A stretch of 64,000 nt of DNA from Oxytricha trifallax (Eukaryota; Ciliophora; Spirotrichea; Sporadotrichida; Oxytrichidae), in the NCBI GenBank assembly GCA_000711775.1, contig ARYC01000488.1, positions 62,001 through 126,000 on the forward strand. Reading direction: 5' to 3'. The number at the start of each line of letters is the position of its first letter. Within the stretch, counting starts at the first letter, position 1. The notes under the pieces were generated by a model, which saw only the letters and a list, made by a program, of their open reading frames with translations, did not search any database and had not been told where the DNA came from. The position numbers and the translations under genes are program-made. Shown in pieces: positions 12,300 through 24,942 of this stretch.

Positions 12300-15200
12300 T
12301 TGGTTGCTTTTAAAGTAAACTTTATTTGAGAAAGAGGATACTGTCAATTTTAAAAAATATTATTTCCATAAAAAAAGAATGGAAAGGTATGGGTTATCAA
12401 AAACTTCAGCACAATATTTTTAAGAAGAACGTAGAACATGTATTCAACACCTTCAAAAAATTGTATACAAAAATGCTTATTCAGATACAAAGTAGAAAGT
12501 GAAACTTATTTAAAATATTTATTTTAACCAAAAGCGACAAGAGAAATAATGATGAAAGCAATCAAAAAAATAAATATAGAGGGAAGATGTTAGCATAACT
12601 CCAGAGAACGATAACTTATATAGAATTAAGTTAAATGATTTTGAACATACCCTCATAAAGAGTGAACATACCAGCTGTATTTCTAAATAGTATTTCAAGT
12701 AAATCATGTAATAAAGAATAAAAGCAAGGTAAGGTAGGAAAACATTCTTAACAATAAGAAGTCTGGTATGTGGCCACACATAATCAATAAAAGCTCTAAT
12801 AGTCTTTTAGTTGAACAAATCTTAATTATCTGTATTTGCGAGACTCTTAACCAATCTAATTTCGTACTCATTTACGGATAGATCTATAAAATTATTTATT
12901 CCAATTTCAGTGCCCTTATATTGATGTAGAGGTACATCCAGGATTTCGAGGTTGATTGACTGCTCCTTCTTTTTAGGATTCATAAGAGCTATGTTGTTAA
13001 AGAGCATTTTTACTAGACTGTTTGATTGCTTGAAGTCTCTCTTTTGAACAGCAATATCAAGGGGTGTCAGTTGTTCTGAGTTCAACATAAATGGAATTAC
13101 AAAACCCTCTTTCTTAGCAAGTTGTCTCAAATGATCAATAACTTCGAAACCTTTATCTGACTCTGCAATCTTATGAAGAACAGTGGTGTTGCCATCTGGG
13201 AATTAATATGAATATATTTGAATATGGTCATTTGACATTTACTTGATTGTCTTAAGTACATTATTCTAAATAAGAGATAGAATTGGTAATCTAGATTAGT
13301 ATATCTTTAAATATATGGAACTTGTATTTGTAATCTCTAGCTGAGACATCTAATGACAATTAATAGATATAGAAATGACCACACTTCTTGTCATAAAAGC
13401 TCTAAAGAATTATAAATCTAAATCATCTCTATTCCATCTTAAGTGTTGAGAATCTTTATTCTTTCATTATCCATGAATTTATAAGTATCGTAGTTCTTAA
13501 TACTTTCTTGATTTTTCTTAATATAAGAGTCTTAAGGTTTAGGTTGTATGGGAAGAAACTCTTATGATGCCATTCAATGGATTTATTGTTCTCATTCAAA
13601 ACCATATTTATGTGGCATTTGTGAATCTATGGATTTTCGAGAGTGTAGAGGTTATATGTGGATTATGTTTTGTCTTACTTATACAACTATTAACTCAATC
13701 ATGAAATTAAGATCATTACTAAAGTATAAGTGAGTGTTATGAGTTCTCTAAATATATATCTACATGAAAATAAAAATGAACTAAGCTGTATTAGAACCAA
13801 TCTTATGATAAGTGGAAAATAATCATTGACCAGCAGTTGAGGTAATTACATTTATATAAAATACAAAAGTGGCACTTAAATAACTTGATAATTTCATACT
13901 TTATCTAGCTTTGACTATCCATCTTAATCTCCTTAAATAAATTCGAATCTAGTGTGATTAAGTTTATATTAGCATAATTCAAGATCAACAACTCCAATCA
14001 TTTCTCTTTTTGCTTAATTTTTAAAGCTAAAAGTACAACTTCCTTTTGTTGAAGAATGTTTGTTTAATTAACTTCAGATCTAACCCACTAAGTGAAAGAA
14101 AATCACTTGGAATGTACCATTTTTGTGAAGTGCAATAATTTTGTAGTTAGTTTATTTGTATCCTCTCTCATCCTCAGTTTAAGACATGAATAAGTTAAAT
14201 CGTTTACTTACAACCTTTTGTCTTTGAGTAAATCTTTGAGTTACTTGTTTAGTGAATGTATCAATGACAAAGATAACATTATCTCTTAACAAGAAAAGTC
14301 TTTGGTTAATGATAATAGCATCTTCGTAGAAGTGGATTTTGCTCATCATAGAATAAATATAAATTGAAGTTTGAGGTGGCATAGCAAGGAGCTTACAATA
14401 TTAACCTTCTGTTATAAAGGCTCTCTCGGAGATCTTCTCAAGTGACACAGCTTATTGAACGGAGCCATCTGTAAATTAGAAAGCTACCTTTTCTCCAAAA
14501 AGTGGAAGAATTTTAGTCATGTTTAATCTTTGCTCAACAAAGATAGGTTGTTGGAAGTTTTCAACTATTTCTAGGACTTAGTTTTTTCTTAATATCAAGA
14601 GGTAACATGATTGATTTTTCACAATGAGGGTGATTTATTAAATATCATGAAGAACCTCTAGTAATTTTTACTGTTTCTTGTCAAGCTTAGATTTCTTCTA
14701 TCTATTACAAAAATTTTACTTATAGAACAAAGGAACAAAAGCTCATTTCTGAGAGGGTTTGGGATCATTTGGAAGATTCTGTCGTTCTATATAATTCCTG
14801 AAAATTCCTTCTCATAAAGTGGTTAGTGGGACTCGTCAGGGTTTGAGAATTGGGAGATTGTCAGTTTTTTTCATTCTTCAGTGTTTATCTGAATAAATCT
14901 GAAGTTAAATTGCTGTGCCACAATCAGATAATTGTCGTAGTAAACCATATCGAACCATTTTCTATATGTAGTCATTTTTCTATCTTCAAGGTAAAGAATG
15001 TAGATGATTGGTGACTCATTTGAGCCCTTATTATATAAATTCCATTGAGAGATCTCATCCTTTAAAATTTTTTGGAAGATACGTTCGCCTTGATTAGTCA
15101 ATTTATCTCTTTGAAGAATGAATCTACCTTGATAGAATCTTTAAAAACTTTAACTTTTCAACTTAGAAAACAGCATAGTTAGTTGTGTTGACTATTGATG

Positions 15201-15360
15201 GCTCATAGTGGCAATGGCTCTTTATTCTGTATTAGTCAAGATCTAATAAAAATGTCATTTAATTGAGATCAGTAACATCATTAAGAGAACAGAATTCTTA
15301 TAAAGTTTATAATTATTTATTTATCATAAGCAAAGTACTTTGGATATCTTCTTTTTGCAT
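12300..15360 (-). CDS. second channel-like gene: propeller-like, ankyrin-like and membrane segments
   Basis: ATG 15360 starts MQKEDIQSTLLMINKQLQTL.. and the frame stays open to about 15140. Later blocks include a beta-rich region (IINQRLFLLRDNVIFVIDTF), an ankyrin-like stretch at 12830-13190 (..LTPLDIAVQKRDFKQSNSLV..) and membrane helices beginning VWPHTRLLIVKNVFLPYLAF. A short stretch near 12300 (NQAYQDKAKS) resembles the post-S6 sequence of the neighbouring gene (LQEYQDKAS), so the two look like tandem paralogs. I could not find clear S4-S6/pore blocks here; they may be hidden by unresolved inserts or lost. Frame changes near 15140 and 12640 are unexplained. The 3' end is uncertain. Confidence 0.55.
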
Positions 15361-15436
15361 CAGTTGTAGTGCATTTGTAAAAAAAGTAAGTTATCTATAT
15401 CAAAGATATTTTGAAGTTTTATAATTAAAATATAAA

Positions 15437-18400
15437 TCAATTAACTTCTTAAACAATATCAAGAACTTTTTTTGAAAGTCTTTACCCTTTCCATATTTTT
15501 TTCTACCCATTTTTGCTAATAAAAATTGTACTTTTATCTTTAGTATCTCTAAACCTACTCAAGACATCTGGAGCTCCGAATAACTCAAAATTACTCTTTC
15601 TAAATTTTACTTATTCCTCTATAAGCATATTAACTTCTAAATTCTCTTTGACTTATAATTATGGCTCTTCATTCTACTCTTCTAAATATTTCAAAGCATA
15701 TTAAACATCTGTTCTTTTTTAATCTAAAAATTCATGTTTTTTCTAAGATAACTTCAAAAGCTTAATTTAAGATTGGTTTTTCGTACATTGCTGAATAATC
15801 TCTTCTATTTTATGTTGTTCTATATTTGATTAAGACCTTTTGTGGCCTGGCTCTGGATCATTTTATTTATCAGTTATTAAATTTTGATTTTTAAATTAAT
15901 TTATACTAAACTGACTAGGGCTTCTAGGAGAAGAATTTTTAGAATTGGAAATAAATGAAGATTGCTTCCTAGAATTAAGATTTCTAAATTTTGCACTGTT
16001 CAATTTTTTATCATCCTATTAGAAAATTGTTATAAGTAAATGTATGGATATAACACTAAATAAATATCGGATGGGTGAGCAACACCTGAACCAGTAAGTT
16101 ATTTTTATATTTCTGTCCTCTTATAAACTATGTAAATGCATGAGTAAGGTAAATTAAGGGTAAAAAAACATGAATACAGCACTGAAAATAGATATATGCA
16201 TATCAATTAGTCCAAATGATCAAGTTTATACATAAAATAATGATATAAATATGCACATTTTAACCCCAAAAATTGTAATTTTATCTTTAATTTTGTTTAA
16301 CTTAGTGTTTACAAGACAAATTCTAACAAGTCACCCATAAATACTAGGAGTTATGTTTCAATGTATGCTAAACTTATATTAAGATATAACTGCTAGTATT
16401 TATGGGTGACTTGTTTAGAATATGTCTTGTAAACCCTTAGTTAAACAAAATTCAAGATAAAATTACGATTTTTTGGGGTTAAAAAGTGCATATTTATATA
16501 ATTATTTTATGTATAAACTTGATCATTTGGACTGATTGATAAGCATATACTTATTTTTAGTGCTGTATTCATGTTTATTGACCCTTAATTTACCGTACTC
16601 ATGCATTTACATAGTTTATAAGAGGATAGAAATATAAAAATAATTTACTGGTTCAGGTGTTGCCCACCCCCTTATTATCTATTATATCTCAGTGGATAAC
16701 ATTTGAGGGGCTATAATGAATTGAACATTTCCAGTTTAAGCTTTTAAACGCTAACTATTTTCATATACTTTTGGAGACTTATTGCTAAATATTTTAGAAT
16801 TTTCAGACTCCAATTTATATAAAAATTAAAAAATAAAATTATGAAGCCATATCTGTGAATTATCTATCAAAACTTTCGAAACTCGTTTACTTCTTTTCCT
16901 TTAAATCATCATCGTTAAGCTCTTATTGAACTCGTTTGAGCCTTCCGATCCTTCCCATACGTTTTTTGAGGTCACCTCTTGTAGTGAAATCAATATTTGC
17001 GAATTTTTGTTTCTCTATAGCTTCTTCCATTCTTTTTCTCTCGTTAATAAAATTTCTATCACTAATTAAACCTTATAAAATTTTATTAATATTTTATTTA
17101 GAGTTTTATTTGAAGAATAAGAAGTCGTTTTCACTTTTGTATTGGAAATATATTAAAATTAAAAGCTATTTATTTATAAATTTACTCAAAATGCTTGAAT
17201 TATTTTTCAAAATATTTTATTTGTTAAACTTCTAAATTTAATTATTTTATATATTTGGCAAGTAATTTGAATTTCTTTTATCCAAATTGCCTTTTCAATT
17301 ATATTTAATGATCAGAATATTTCCAATTTTAAAGTTTAACACTTGAATATAACATTCAATATTATAAATTTCATTATTTAATTTAGTAAACCTTAGCATT
17401 AAATCCTAAATTAAATATGTTTTTAATGTTAGCCTTAAATACTTTTTATGAACTTTCAATAGCTTTTTAAATTCTAACTTATTAGCTAATGGCTTCATCC
17501 TGGTTTACAGGTTTCTTTTGATCTTTATTAGTGAGACAAAAGTTCTAAAACTTAGAATAAAGCGAATTAGAATCGAATTCATTCATTCCACGAATTCGGG
17601 TTTTAGAGAGTTATTATTAAGAATTTTATTTTGGAGTAAGAGGTTATAGGAACATTTACACTAAGTCATATCGGAATTTATTCTTTTTCTTTTTCTTTAA
17701 TTTTTCTTCTTAATTATGTTAAAGTTAGCTCCAATCTATATATAGTGGTTGCTCTCTTTCGTTTTGGATCAATGGAGTTGACGTATTAGTGTGATTATAA
17801 ACTTTAAATCAATCATATTTTAATAAACAATTTAGACTATTTCATTTTAAGAAAATATAAATTTAAACCCTTAGTTATAAAGATGTATAAAAAAAATGAA
17901 TATATGTGGAAATTAACTTTTCTTTTTTATTAACTAAAAGTATTCATAAGATTTTTTAATTAATGTAATTAACCCTATTATAAAAAATAAAATTACTTTT
18001 TATAAATGATTTCCAATGCATCTTCGATATGTCGTAAATGATTTAATATGTTGCATTGATTTTAGTTAGCTCAAACTTCTTGCTGCTCTTTATTTTACAT
18101 TAAGATCCAAAATTTTTAAATTCTTGGATTAGTTATCAACTTTATAATCCTCTTAGTTTTAATGAGAATATAGAGGATTCCATTGCTACTTCTCAAATTA
18201 TTGCTCCTCCTCATCCAAGTATCTAAACAAACATTAGACTATAAAATTTATGTATAAATTGAGTACTTACTTAATTTTCTTTTTACTTAAGTCTCTTGAT
18301 ATTCCTATAAACGATAAATTTTAACTTTCGTCAACAGTATCTAATCGAATTTTAGCATTATCTCAAGAAATTAATTCGCTTTAAATTTGAGTTGAAGAGG

Positions 18401-18545
18401 ATTCATTGATTTTATTTATATCAATTGGGAGAAGTTTTTCTTTTGACATTACTCTAGAGTGAGTTTAAGTGCTAGCTCCTGTAGAGTTCCTACCTTTATT
18501 ATATAGTTCTTGTGGTAAGTCAAGATAGTTTTATGATTTTTACAT
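15437..18545 (-). CDS. coiled-coil/low-complexity protein split by a hairpin-bearing IES
   Basis: ATG 18545 (MQKSQNYLDLPQELYNKG..) begins a hydrophilic protein. Coding blocks follow at about 18545-18020 (..NLKILDLNVKQRAARSLSQL..), 17800-17400 (..REQPLYIDWSQLQHNQEEK..), 17065-16850 (..FTTRGDLKKRMGRIGRLKRV), 16800-16685 and 16015-15440. The last ends ..KKVLDIVQEVN and TGA 15439-15437. The block join at 16685/16015 is clean: the pointer TAATAG (minus strand) restores EIQQ/DDKK. The frame contains one in-frame TGA near 18375 between two blocks that otherwise read straight through. No family recognised. An alternative ATG at 15510 (MGRKKYGKGKD) is out of frame and rejected. Confidence 0.65.
16022..16684 (-). 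other. 663-bp IES carrying a foldback element, pointer CTATTA
   Basis: CTATTA lies at 16016-16021 and 16679-16684. Removing the interval with one copy joins two coding blocks of the coiled-coil gene in frame. Nearly the whole IES is the inverted repeat at 16069-16671. Confidence 0.75.
16069..16671. repeat. foldback element, ~279-bp arms, 45-bp loop
   Basis: The left arm (16069-16347, starting GGATGGGTGAGCAACACCTG) is matched in reverse complement by 16393-16671 (ending CAGGTGTTGCCCACCC). Mismatches are scattered, so the arms are old or mildly diverged. Outer ends differ from the TTGTAGG MITE family. No ORF is apparent in the arms. Confidence 0.85.
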
Positions 18546-18624
18546 TTTTTTTTAATTTTATTATAATTACTGTTAATAATTAAAGATTTAAATGACATTT
18601 TAACTTATAATTGGCTTATTTTAT

Positions 18625-21600
18625 ACTTGTAATTATAACTCTTTTTGCAGGTAAATTCACACCAGCTGCTAAAGTTGATGTGCAAAATATTACTTTGAGA
18701 AATCCCTTTTTATATATTGTAGGAATATTATTGATTTTTGATTTAATTGAATTTTCTCAATCTAAAATTACGTTTATATAAATTGAAATAATAACAAAAT
18801 TATAATTCAAGTAATAAATATCTATATATTTTTTATTAATTTCTACTGGAAAATGCTCATGAATTATATAAACAAAAAAGACAATGATTAAATATTTTGA
18901 GATTACTTCTCTAAATACTTCAATGATATATATTTAATTATGAAAAATTAACCCTGTTTTATTGTAGGAATACATTCGATTTGCGAAAATGAATTTAAAT
19001 TAAATTAATTAAATATTAAAATTATGACAGTTATCAAAACCAAAGTGACTCTATATTGAAAAATAAATGGATTCTACGGTAGATCCCGCAATTTTAGCTG
19101 GACTTTATTATTGGCAATATTCCTGAATCATCCCAGGAAGCGAGATATTTTGGTTTTGAGCTAACTCCAAAAAATAGTATAATAGGTTTTTTTCGCTTGG
19201 GCGATGAGATAAAATCATTATAGCGATAACAACCACCGTCTTTATTTTAATGCGCTATCCAGAAAGTATAATATTGTTAGGGTTTAGAGACATTTTCCAA
19301 AAACATAACTGAAGGTAATTAATAATTAATTAATTTAATTTTAATTCATTTTCCCAAATCTAATGTATTCCCTACAATATTATAAAAAGTGAAGTAAATA
19401 TTAATATAACTATAAAAACGTGCCAGAAAATATAAAATTAAAAAATATTTACCTAAATTGATAGTCTTACAGCATTAATTATTCAACAATTTCTCTTTCT
19501 TACATTGCCAAACCACTATGATGAAATGCACATCCCTTTTCAAGCAATTAGTAAAAGTTATTTGAAAGAAACTCTCTTAAGTGTTCATTTATACAATTCA
19601 TCAAGACTTCTTTTGTAAGAACTATTCCAATACTCTCCAAGCATTATTTAATTGAAAGCATTAATATCCTGCAAAATTCTTCACATTTATCTTTAGAACT
19701 ACAGAACACTAATATTGAACCATTTTATTATAGAGTTTCTTGAATTAATTGGAAAATATTTAAACGATCTTATTTCAAGATCTATGGTACATTAGGGTTA
19801 AGTTTACGAATAAGCTAAGTTCCATCAGGCGTTAAAAGTTCATTACTAACTTTTAAAAATTCACTAATCTATACTGGGCGGAAGTTTGTTACAAACAATT
19901 CAGCATTTAGCCATTAAGAAATTTCTTATAAATTTGGAAAAGTAGCGCTCATTGCAATTATGATATATTTTAAGAAAAATAGATGATTATAATAAAATGA
20001 TTAATACTAATATGAATACTTTTAAAGATTAAGATGTGGAGATGTATCACTCACAAAAAATGTAAGTTACAAAAAACATATCTATCTTTTTTATTTTATA
20101 GAGGACCTACCTGGCAAGGACAGTGACTGACTTGAGCAGAGTCATCGCAGAGGAACAAAAAGGATTAGGAATGTCGTGAAAATATTTAGTCATGGTGATA
20201 TGTATTGTGTTGAATATAAGAATGGCAAAGCTGTTCAAGTTGTTCTTCTTCCATTTTGTTTTAAAAGTATTCATATTAGTATTAATCATTTTATTATAAT
20301 CATCTATTTTTCTTAAAATATATCATAAATGATTTAAATTTTCTAATCAAGGTTCACGTAAGGGCTTAGCTTGTTTGATAGTTATTGAGGTTTAATGGTA
20401 GAATTAAGGTATTAAAATTTAGATAACATAAGTTCAAGCAGATAACCTCTAGATTCATCTCCAATCATATGAAGTTCGTCTATTATGATTGTTTTAATTG
20501 AGCTGATCTGACCATTCTCTATGATCTTATTGAATCATAATTTATATACATATATCATTTTTATAATTGTAAATAACTTCAATTGACTTATAATATTATT
20601 TAGTTAGGTATTAAACAATAATTAAACCATCTAATAATATTGAATAACTGATTAGCTTTCTCAATTGTGCATATAACAACATTAGATTCTTCATGAATTA
20701 TACACCCTAAAAGATAGTTATAAAAGATTTATCTTACTTTTATGCGAGTGAATGGATTGAATTTACATATTTAAAGTCTATAGTAACTACTTAATCTTAT
20801 ATTCTTTCTCTCCTATTAAACTGACATAGGGCATGATAATTATAGTCTTGAATGTTGGGTATTTTATTAAGTTCTTCATCATAATTAAATCTGAAACTAA
20901 AGTCTTTCCTGCACTTGTTGGAGCTGAGTAGATTAAGTTTTCTAAAAAGATTTAAGATAAATTAAGAAAAAAAATACCTCCTTGCTAAACCTTTTTGTTT
21001 GAAAAACAGTCATACTACCACTCAAAGAGCTGCTTAATTTTGAATTTGTCTCTCATTATGTTTATGATATCTTATGTTATATCAAATTAAATCAAGTTTT
21101 AAATGTCTAATTAATCAACTTTGTTTTAGCTTTTATTACTATACTAAGCTGAACTCTGTCTAATACTTTAACTGAAAATTTGACTCATTTAAGAGAATTA
21201 TATATCATCTACTTCCTCTTATATCATAATTGATCCATTCATAAACATCACTTCTTACAAATCTCTTTGTTAGTTGATCATTTTGTTGTCACTACTTGAA
21301 ATTTATTGATTTTGAAATTGCCTAATTTCATCATCAAAATTATTTGTTATTATCAATTCATCAAGCTCGTTATCTAGCATAGACTCTCTAAAAGACACAT
21401 CATCATTTTCACTTAAATCTTATAAATCTCTCATAATTGTGTCTGAAGGCCTTAATCCCATAAATTATTGTACACTTTATTTATTGGTAGAGGCATTTTA
21501 CATAACATTTGAGCTATTATTAACTGATAATTAGTAATCATTTTATACAATGTGACTATTTCTTACTTTATTTACCAACTTTTTATTGCTGGAGAATTGG

Positions 21601-21933
21601 AACTAATTTGTTCTCTTTTTATTTAAGTTTGAGTTATTAAATGACTTAAACGGATTATTAGCAAATGGAAAGTTACTTGGTTGCGGATTATTATTTACAC
21701 TAAACTTATCATGGTTTTTATTTGAGTTTGATTAAGAAATATCATCATTTTAGGAGAGCAATCCTTCTAGCATCCTCGTATCGAAAGACATCCCAGATTA
21801 ATTGTATTACTAGAAATTGGACTAATATTGATCATTTTAATTTTAGTTGGCTATGCTTGCTTATCTTGATGGGGATTGACTTGAAAAGATCTCATAATAA
21901 AATATAAAAAAGAATTGGAAAACTCTCGCTCAT
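18625..21933 (-). CDS. superfamily 2 DNA helicase, Pol-theta/HELQ type, 3' part missing
   Basis: ATG 21933 (MSESFPILF..) opens an Asn/Ser-rich N-terminal region. The helicase core then appears in order: FEWQYDCF (~21020), Walker [17 protein letters not shown] (~20920), [16 protein letters not shown] (~20840), [16 protein letters not shown] (~20670), motif [19 protein letters not shown] (~20480), motif [20 protein letters not shown] (~19940), [17 protein letters not shown] (~19700), [15 protein letters not shown] (~19510) and [19 protein letters not shown] (~18660). DELHMIGD and the [11 protein letters not shown] block are hallmarks of the HELQ/Pol-theta clade of DNA-repair helicases. The expected QMxGRAGR motif, later helicase regions and any polymerase domain are absent before the next gene starts at 18545. 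Many AT-rich inserts interrupt the frame, including MITE1. Confidence 0.8.
18962..19377. mobile_element. MITE1, TTGTAGGAATAC family, 416 bp
   Basis: Ends are TTGTAGGAATACATTCGAT and its inverted partner, with TA on each side (18960-18961, 19378-19379). Only about the outer 60 bp are inverted; the interior is unique and matches MITE5 in the opposite orientation. It lies between the HHSGL and STLAAG coding blocks of the helicase gene. Confidence 0.85.
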
Positions 21934-22369
21934 ATTCTCTTATAAAAATTAATCATCTTCGTCTTATACTTAAAGTGCGATTTATTTCTTTGTTGATTTG
22001 TTTGTCTAAGCTTGATCATTTAATCCTATGTTGCTATAAATAATTTTTAAATTAAATAATCTATCCCTTATCTAGGATTGTGAAAATAACATGTTCATGT
22101 CATCTTGTTTAATAAATGAAAATATAAACATATTAATCTTCATTGAGTGATAAGGAAATATCTGATTTGCGGAAATTTTAGTTTGACAAAATATCAACCA
22201 ATGAATTTTAAATAACAGGTTCGTTCATTTAAATTTGTAATTTAAATTATTATATTTATTGAGTTAACTTCGTTAACATTAGTTTTAAATCTTGACAATT
22301 TATAAATCTAATAAAGGATGAGACAATTTGAGAAAAAAGAATTGGCAATTTTAATTTTTAATTACTTAT
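21934..22369. other. intergenic, AT-rich, no gene seen
   Basis: The stretch lies between the helicase start codon and the stop of the coiled-coil gene to its right, both on the minus strand. It is low-complexity AT-rich DNA with no convincing ORF or repeat. It presumably holds the helicase 5' flank. Confidence 0.4.
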
Positions 22370-23914
22370 TCAAAAGTCCTCGTCAGATATAAAGCTTGAT
22401 GCCAGAAGCCCATTTTTCTGTAAGAATGTAGTGCATACATCCAAGAATTCCTAGCTTTCTCTTATCTTTGACAAAAGCTCTCCTTATTGTTTTTTCAATT
22501 CCCTAATCTAGTTTTCCAAACTTACTCGCTCTTCCCTACCTTTTTGTGCTTCTTTTTCAGCTGCCTTCAATCTGACATCCAACTCATATTTATCTCTTTT
22601 CTTTTCGATTTGCTTTTGCTGATCATATGAGATTTGAAGTTTAAAAGATTCTTTTTCAATCTCAAGAATCCTGATTCTTTCTCTCATCATTTCGAGTTCT
22701 TAACGTTGCTCTAAAGCTTGTTATTGTTCAAGTTACTGTTAGATAAAATTCAAGTGTTATTATTGTTAAAGGGGGTTAAATCTGGCTAATTCGGGAGTAT
22801 TGCCTGGAGACTAATTATGCAATAAATGGGATGGCTGCCCACTAAGTTGACTTAAAGATATTTAAGGAAAGAAGTTCTATTACTAAGTACCTTGAACTAT
22901 GGACTTTAGTTGCAAATTCTCCAAATCTAAAGTTTGATTTAATTCCTTTAATTTCTAAATTTCTTGATGTGCCTTATTTAAATCCAAGTACAATTAATCA
23001 AGTTTTGTGGCATAAGTTTCTTTCTCATCTTAAATTTTCTTTGAAAGTTTGATATTCTCTTGTTTCATTTCCTCAAATTCGACTTTGAGATTTATGTATT
23101 GATTAATCTGAGACTCATTGTTTTTAATTTCAGCCTATTAAGACTATATTTTCAATTTGAGAGCAATATTTTCATTCTTAATCTCTTTGCTTTGCAAATC
23201 TACTTCCTTCATAAGATCTTCTTTATCTCTGATAGCTTAGTGCAACTTTGGAATTTCAGATTAGCCTTATATTTGATTCTCTAGTTTGCTACTTTTTTCT
23301 TCAAGCTTTGTATACCTAGCTTCTAGTACCCTTTTATCGATTTTTAGCTCTTAGTACTACTTTTGGACTTCTTCGTATTGATTCTTCCAAGTTTCCTTCT
23401 CAGTTTGATTATAGTCCTGGTCTTGAGATCTTAAGGACCTGATTGTTGATAAATTTCCTTCCATCAATTGGCTCTAATTGTCTCGAGTACCCATAACAGA
23501 GTCGCTTCTTATTTAACGAGTGAACTCTGGCTGTCATTCAAAAATACATTAATTTTAAGACAATTAACTTAAAGACTATTCCGTAAGAGTTTTGTCTGTA
23601 TCCTGATCTGCATTGATAGTTTATCCGATTCCATAAAACAACTGATTGCTTGAAATTTGTTTTTAAACTTCAAGATTAAAATCTTTGTACCTAGTCCCAG
23701 TTTTATTCGATGAACTTTCATAAAGAACTTTGCCTGTGGATAAAGCATCTGCATTATTATTAATTTCTAACTCAATTTAAGAAGGGAAATTGTGATGCAA
23801 TATGACAAGATTGCTTGGAGTGTTTTCCAAAAGAGGCGTGCCATTCTAGTTTAAGTTATCCACTGTTGATTGAATCTCACATTCATTTTGTTTTGTGTTT
23901 GAGAATAAAACCAT
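22370..23914 (-). CDS. Gln-rich coiled-coil protein in one uninterrupted block
   Basis: From ATG 23914 (MVLFSNTKQNECEIQSTVDN..) to TGA 22372-22370 is exactly 515 codons. It stays in a single frame, unusual here because no IES is needed. The C-terminal two thirds are a long coiled coil (..RIRILEIEKESFKLQISYDQ..), with a Gln-rich hinge (NPLQQQQHLNFIQQQLEQQQ) and an acidic end (SFISDEDF). One in-frame TGA (plus-strand TCA at about 23536) splits it after ..QNQCIFE. An ATG (MGTRDNQSQLMEGN) follows about 45 bases later. Either a very small IES covers the TGA, or there are two genes. No family recognised beyond coiled coil. Confidence 0.7.
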
Positions 23915-24199
23915 TTAAATAAAAATTTTATAATAAAATTATATCTAGTTTAAGGTTTGATTTAATTGTCTTTAAAAGACTATATTTTTATCAAAATTGT
24001 TTGATATTTATTTCACAATTGCCCTTTTTTTAAGTTTTTTATTGGATGTTACTAAAGGAATTTTTAATATTATTTTTTTTCATTTAATTAATTAATTTAC
24101 TGTAAATAAAATATGAAGAATTAATTTTTAGCTTTTTAATTAATCTGTAAATATTAATGTATGTATTTTTTTCTCTAAAAATATATTGTATCTCTAAAT
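23915..24199. other. AT-rich intergenic
   Basis: No coding signal or repeat structure seen. It separates the coiled-coil gene from a possible small minus-strand gene. Confidence 0.4.
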
Positions 24200-24435
24200 G
24201 ATGCTCTAATATCACCCAACATTAATAATAAACTTATTTTAAGGCTTAAAATGGCTGAAGACAAGATTTCGAAAGAGAAAAACTGAATGATCGAGGTCTG
24301 GTGCTACAGAATTCCATACTTTTCTTTAAACTCAATTATAAACATATATAATTGACTTACCTCTTTAATGGTATGAGTTCTTAATTAGCTTGAGTTACTT
24401 TGGTTTTGAGAAGTTTTGTCTTAATTCTGATCCAT
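24200..24435 (-). CDS. possible small gene with one intron
   Basis: ATG 24435 starts a Gln/Asn/Ser-rich stretch (MDQNQDKTSQNQSNSSQLRT..) followed after HTIKE by GTAAGT, a good donor. An AG acceptor lies about 40 bp on, and then WNSVAPDLDHSVFLFRNL or an overlapping frame. The region is richer in G+C than its surroundings. The downstream frame and stop are not settled, and no family is recognised. Confidence 0.35.
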
Positions 24436-24942
24436 TTTTAATTGTATTTTAATTTAATATTATATTAATTATTTGTCTTCGTTATAAAAAGAATATATTT
24501 CTTCATAATTTTTAATATTTTTGATAATTGAAAATTCTTCTCATTTATAATCAATAAAAACTAAATGTAATTCTCGTATTTTATTACTGAAAAAATTTTG
24601 ATTATTTTATTAGGGATTTCAATAATCATAAATTAAATATAATGAGAATGAAATTAATTATGATTGTTTTATGTTGTAAAAAAAGAAATTAATTGTTTTT
24701 AATTTGCTATCATTAAATGATGTTTTTTTATCAATCAATTTTCAAAAATAATTTTAAATTATTCTAATTTGTGTCAAAAGTAAATAGCATTAATGAAATT
24801 AATTTTTAGTGGAAAGTTAATATCATTCATTTTTAACTACTTTTCTAATTAATCAAATTTATCATTTTTATAAGGCAGTTGTAAAATATTTAAAAGTTTT
24901 ACGTAGTAATTTCATTTTTTTCATTTGTTTATTTCTCTATGT

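Noticed and set aside
15433..15510. ATG 15510 start (MGRKKYGKGKD..) for a minus-strand gene
   Set aside because: The frame from upstream reads through the same DNA in another phase (..KNGQKKIWKGQRLSKKVL..) and ends at 15437, so this ATG is internal and out of frame.
18715..18735. TATTGTAGGAATATT resembling a MITE end
   Set aside because: There is no inverted partner nearby and no shared sequence beyond about 12 bp. It overlaps the helicase block boundary.
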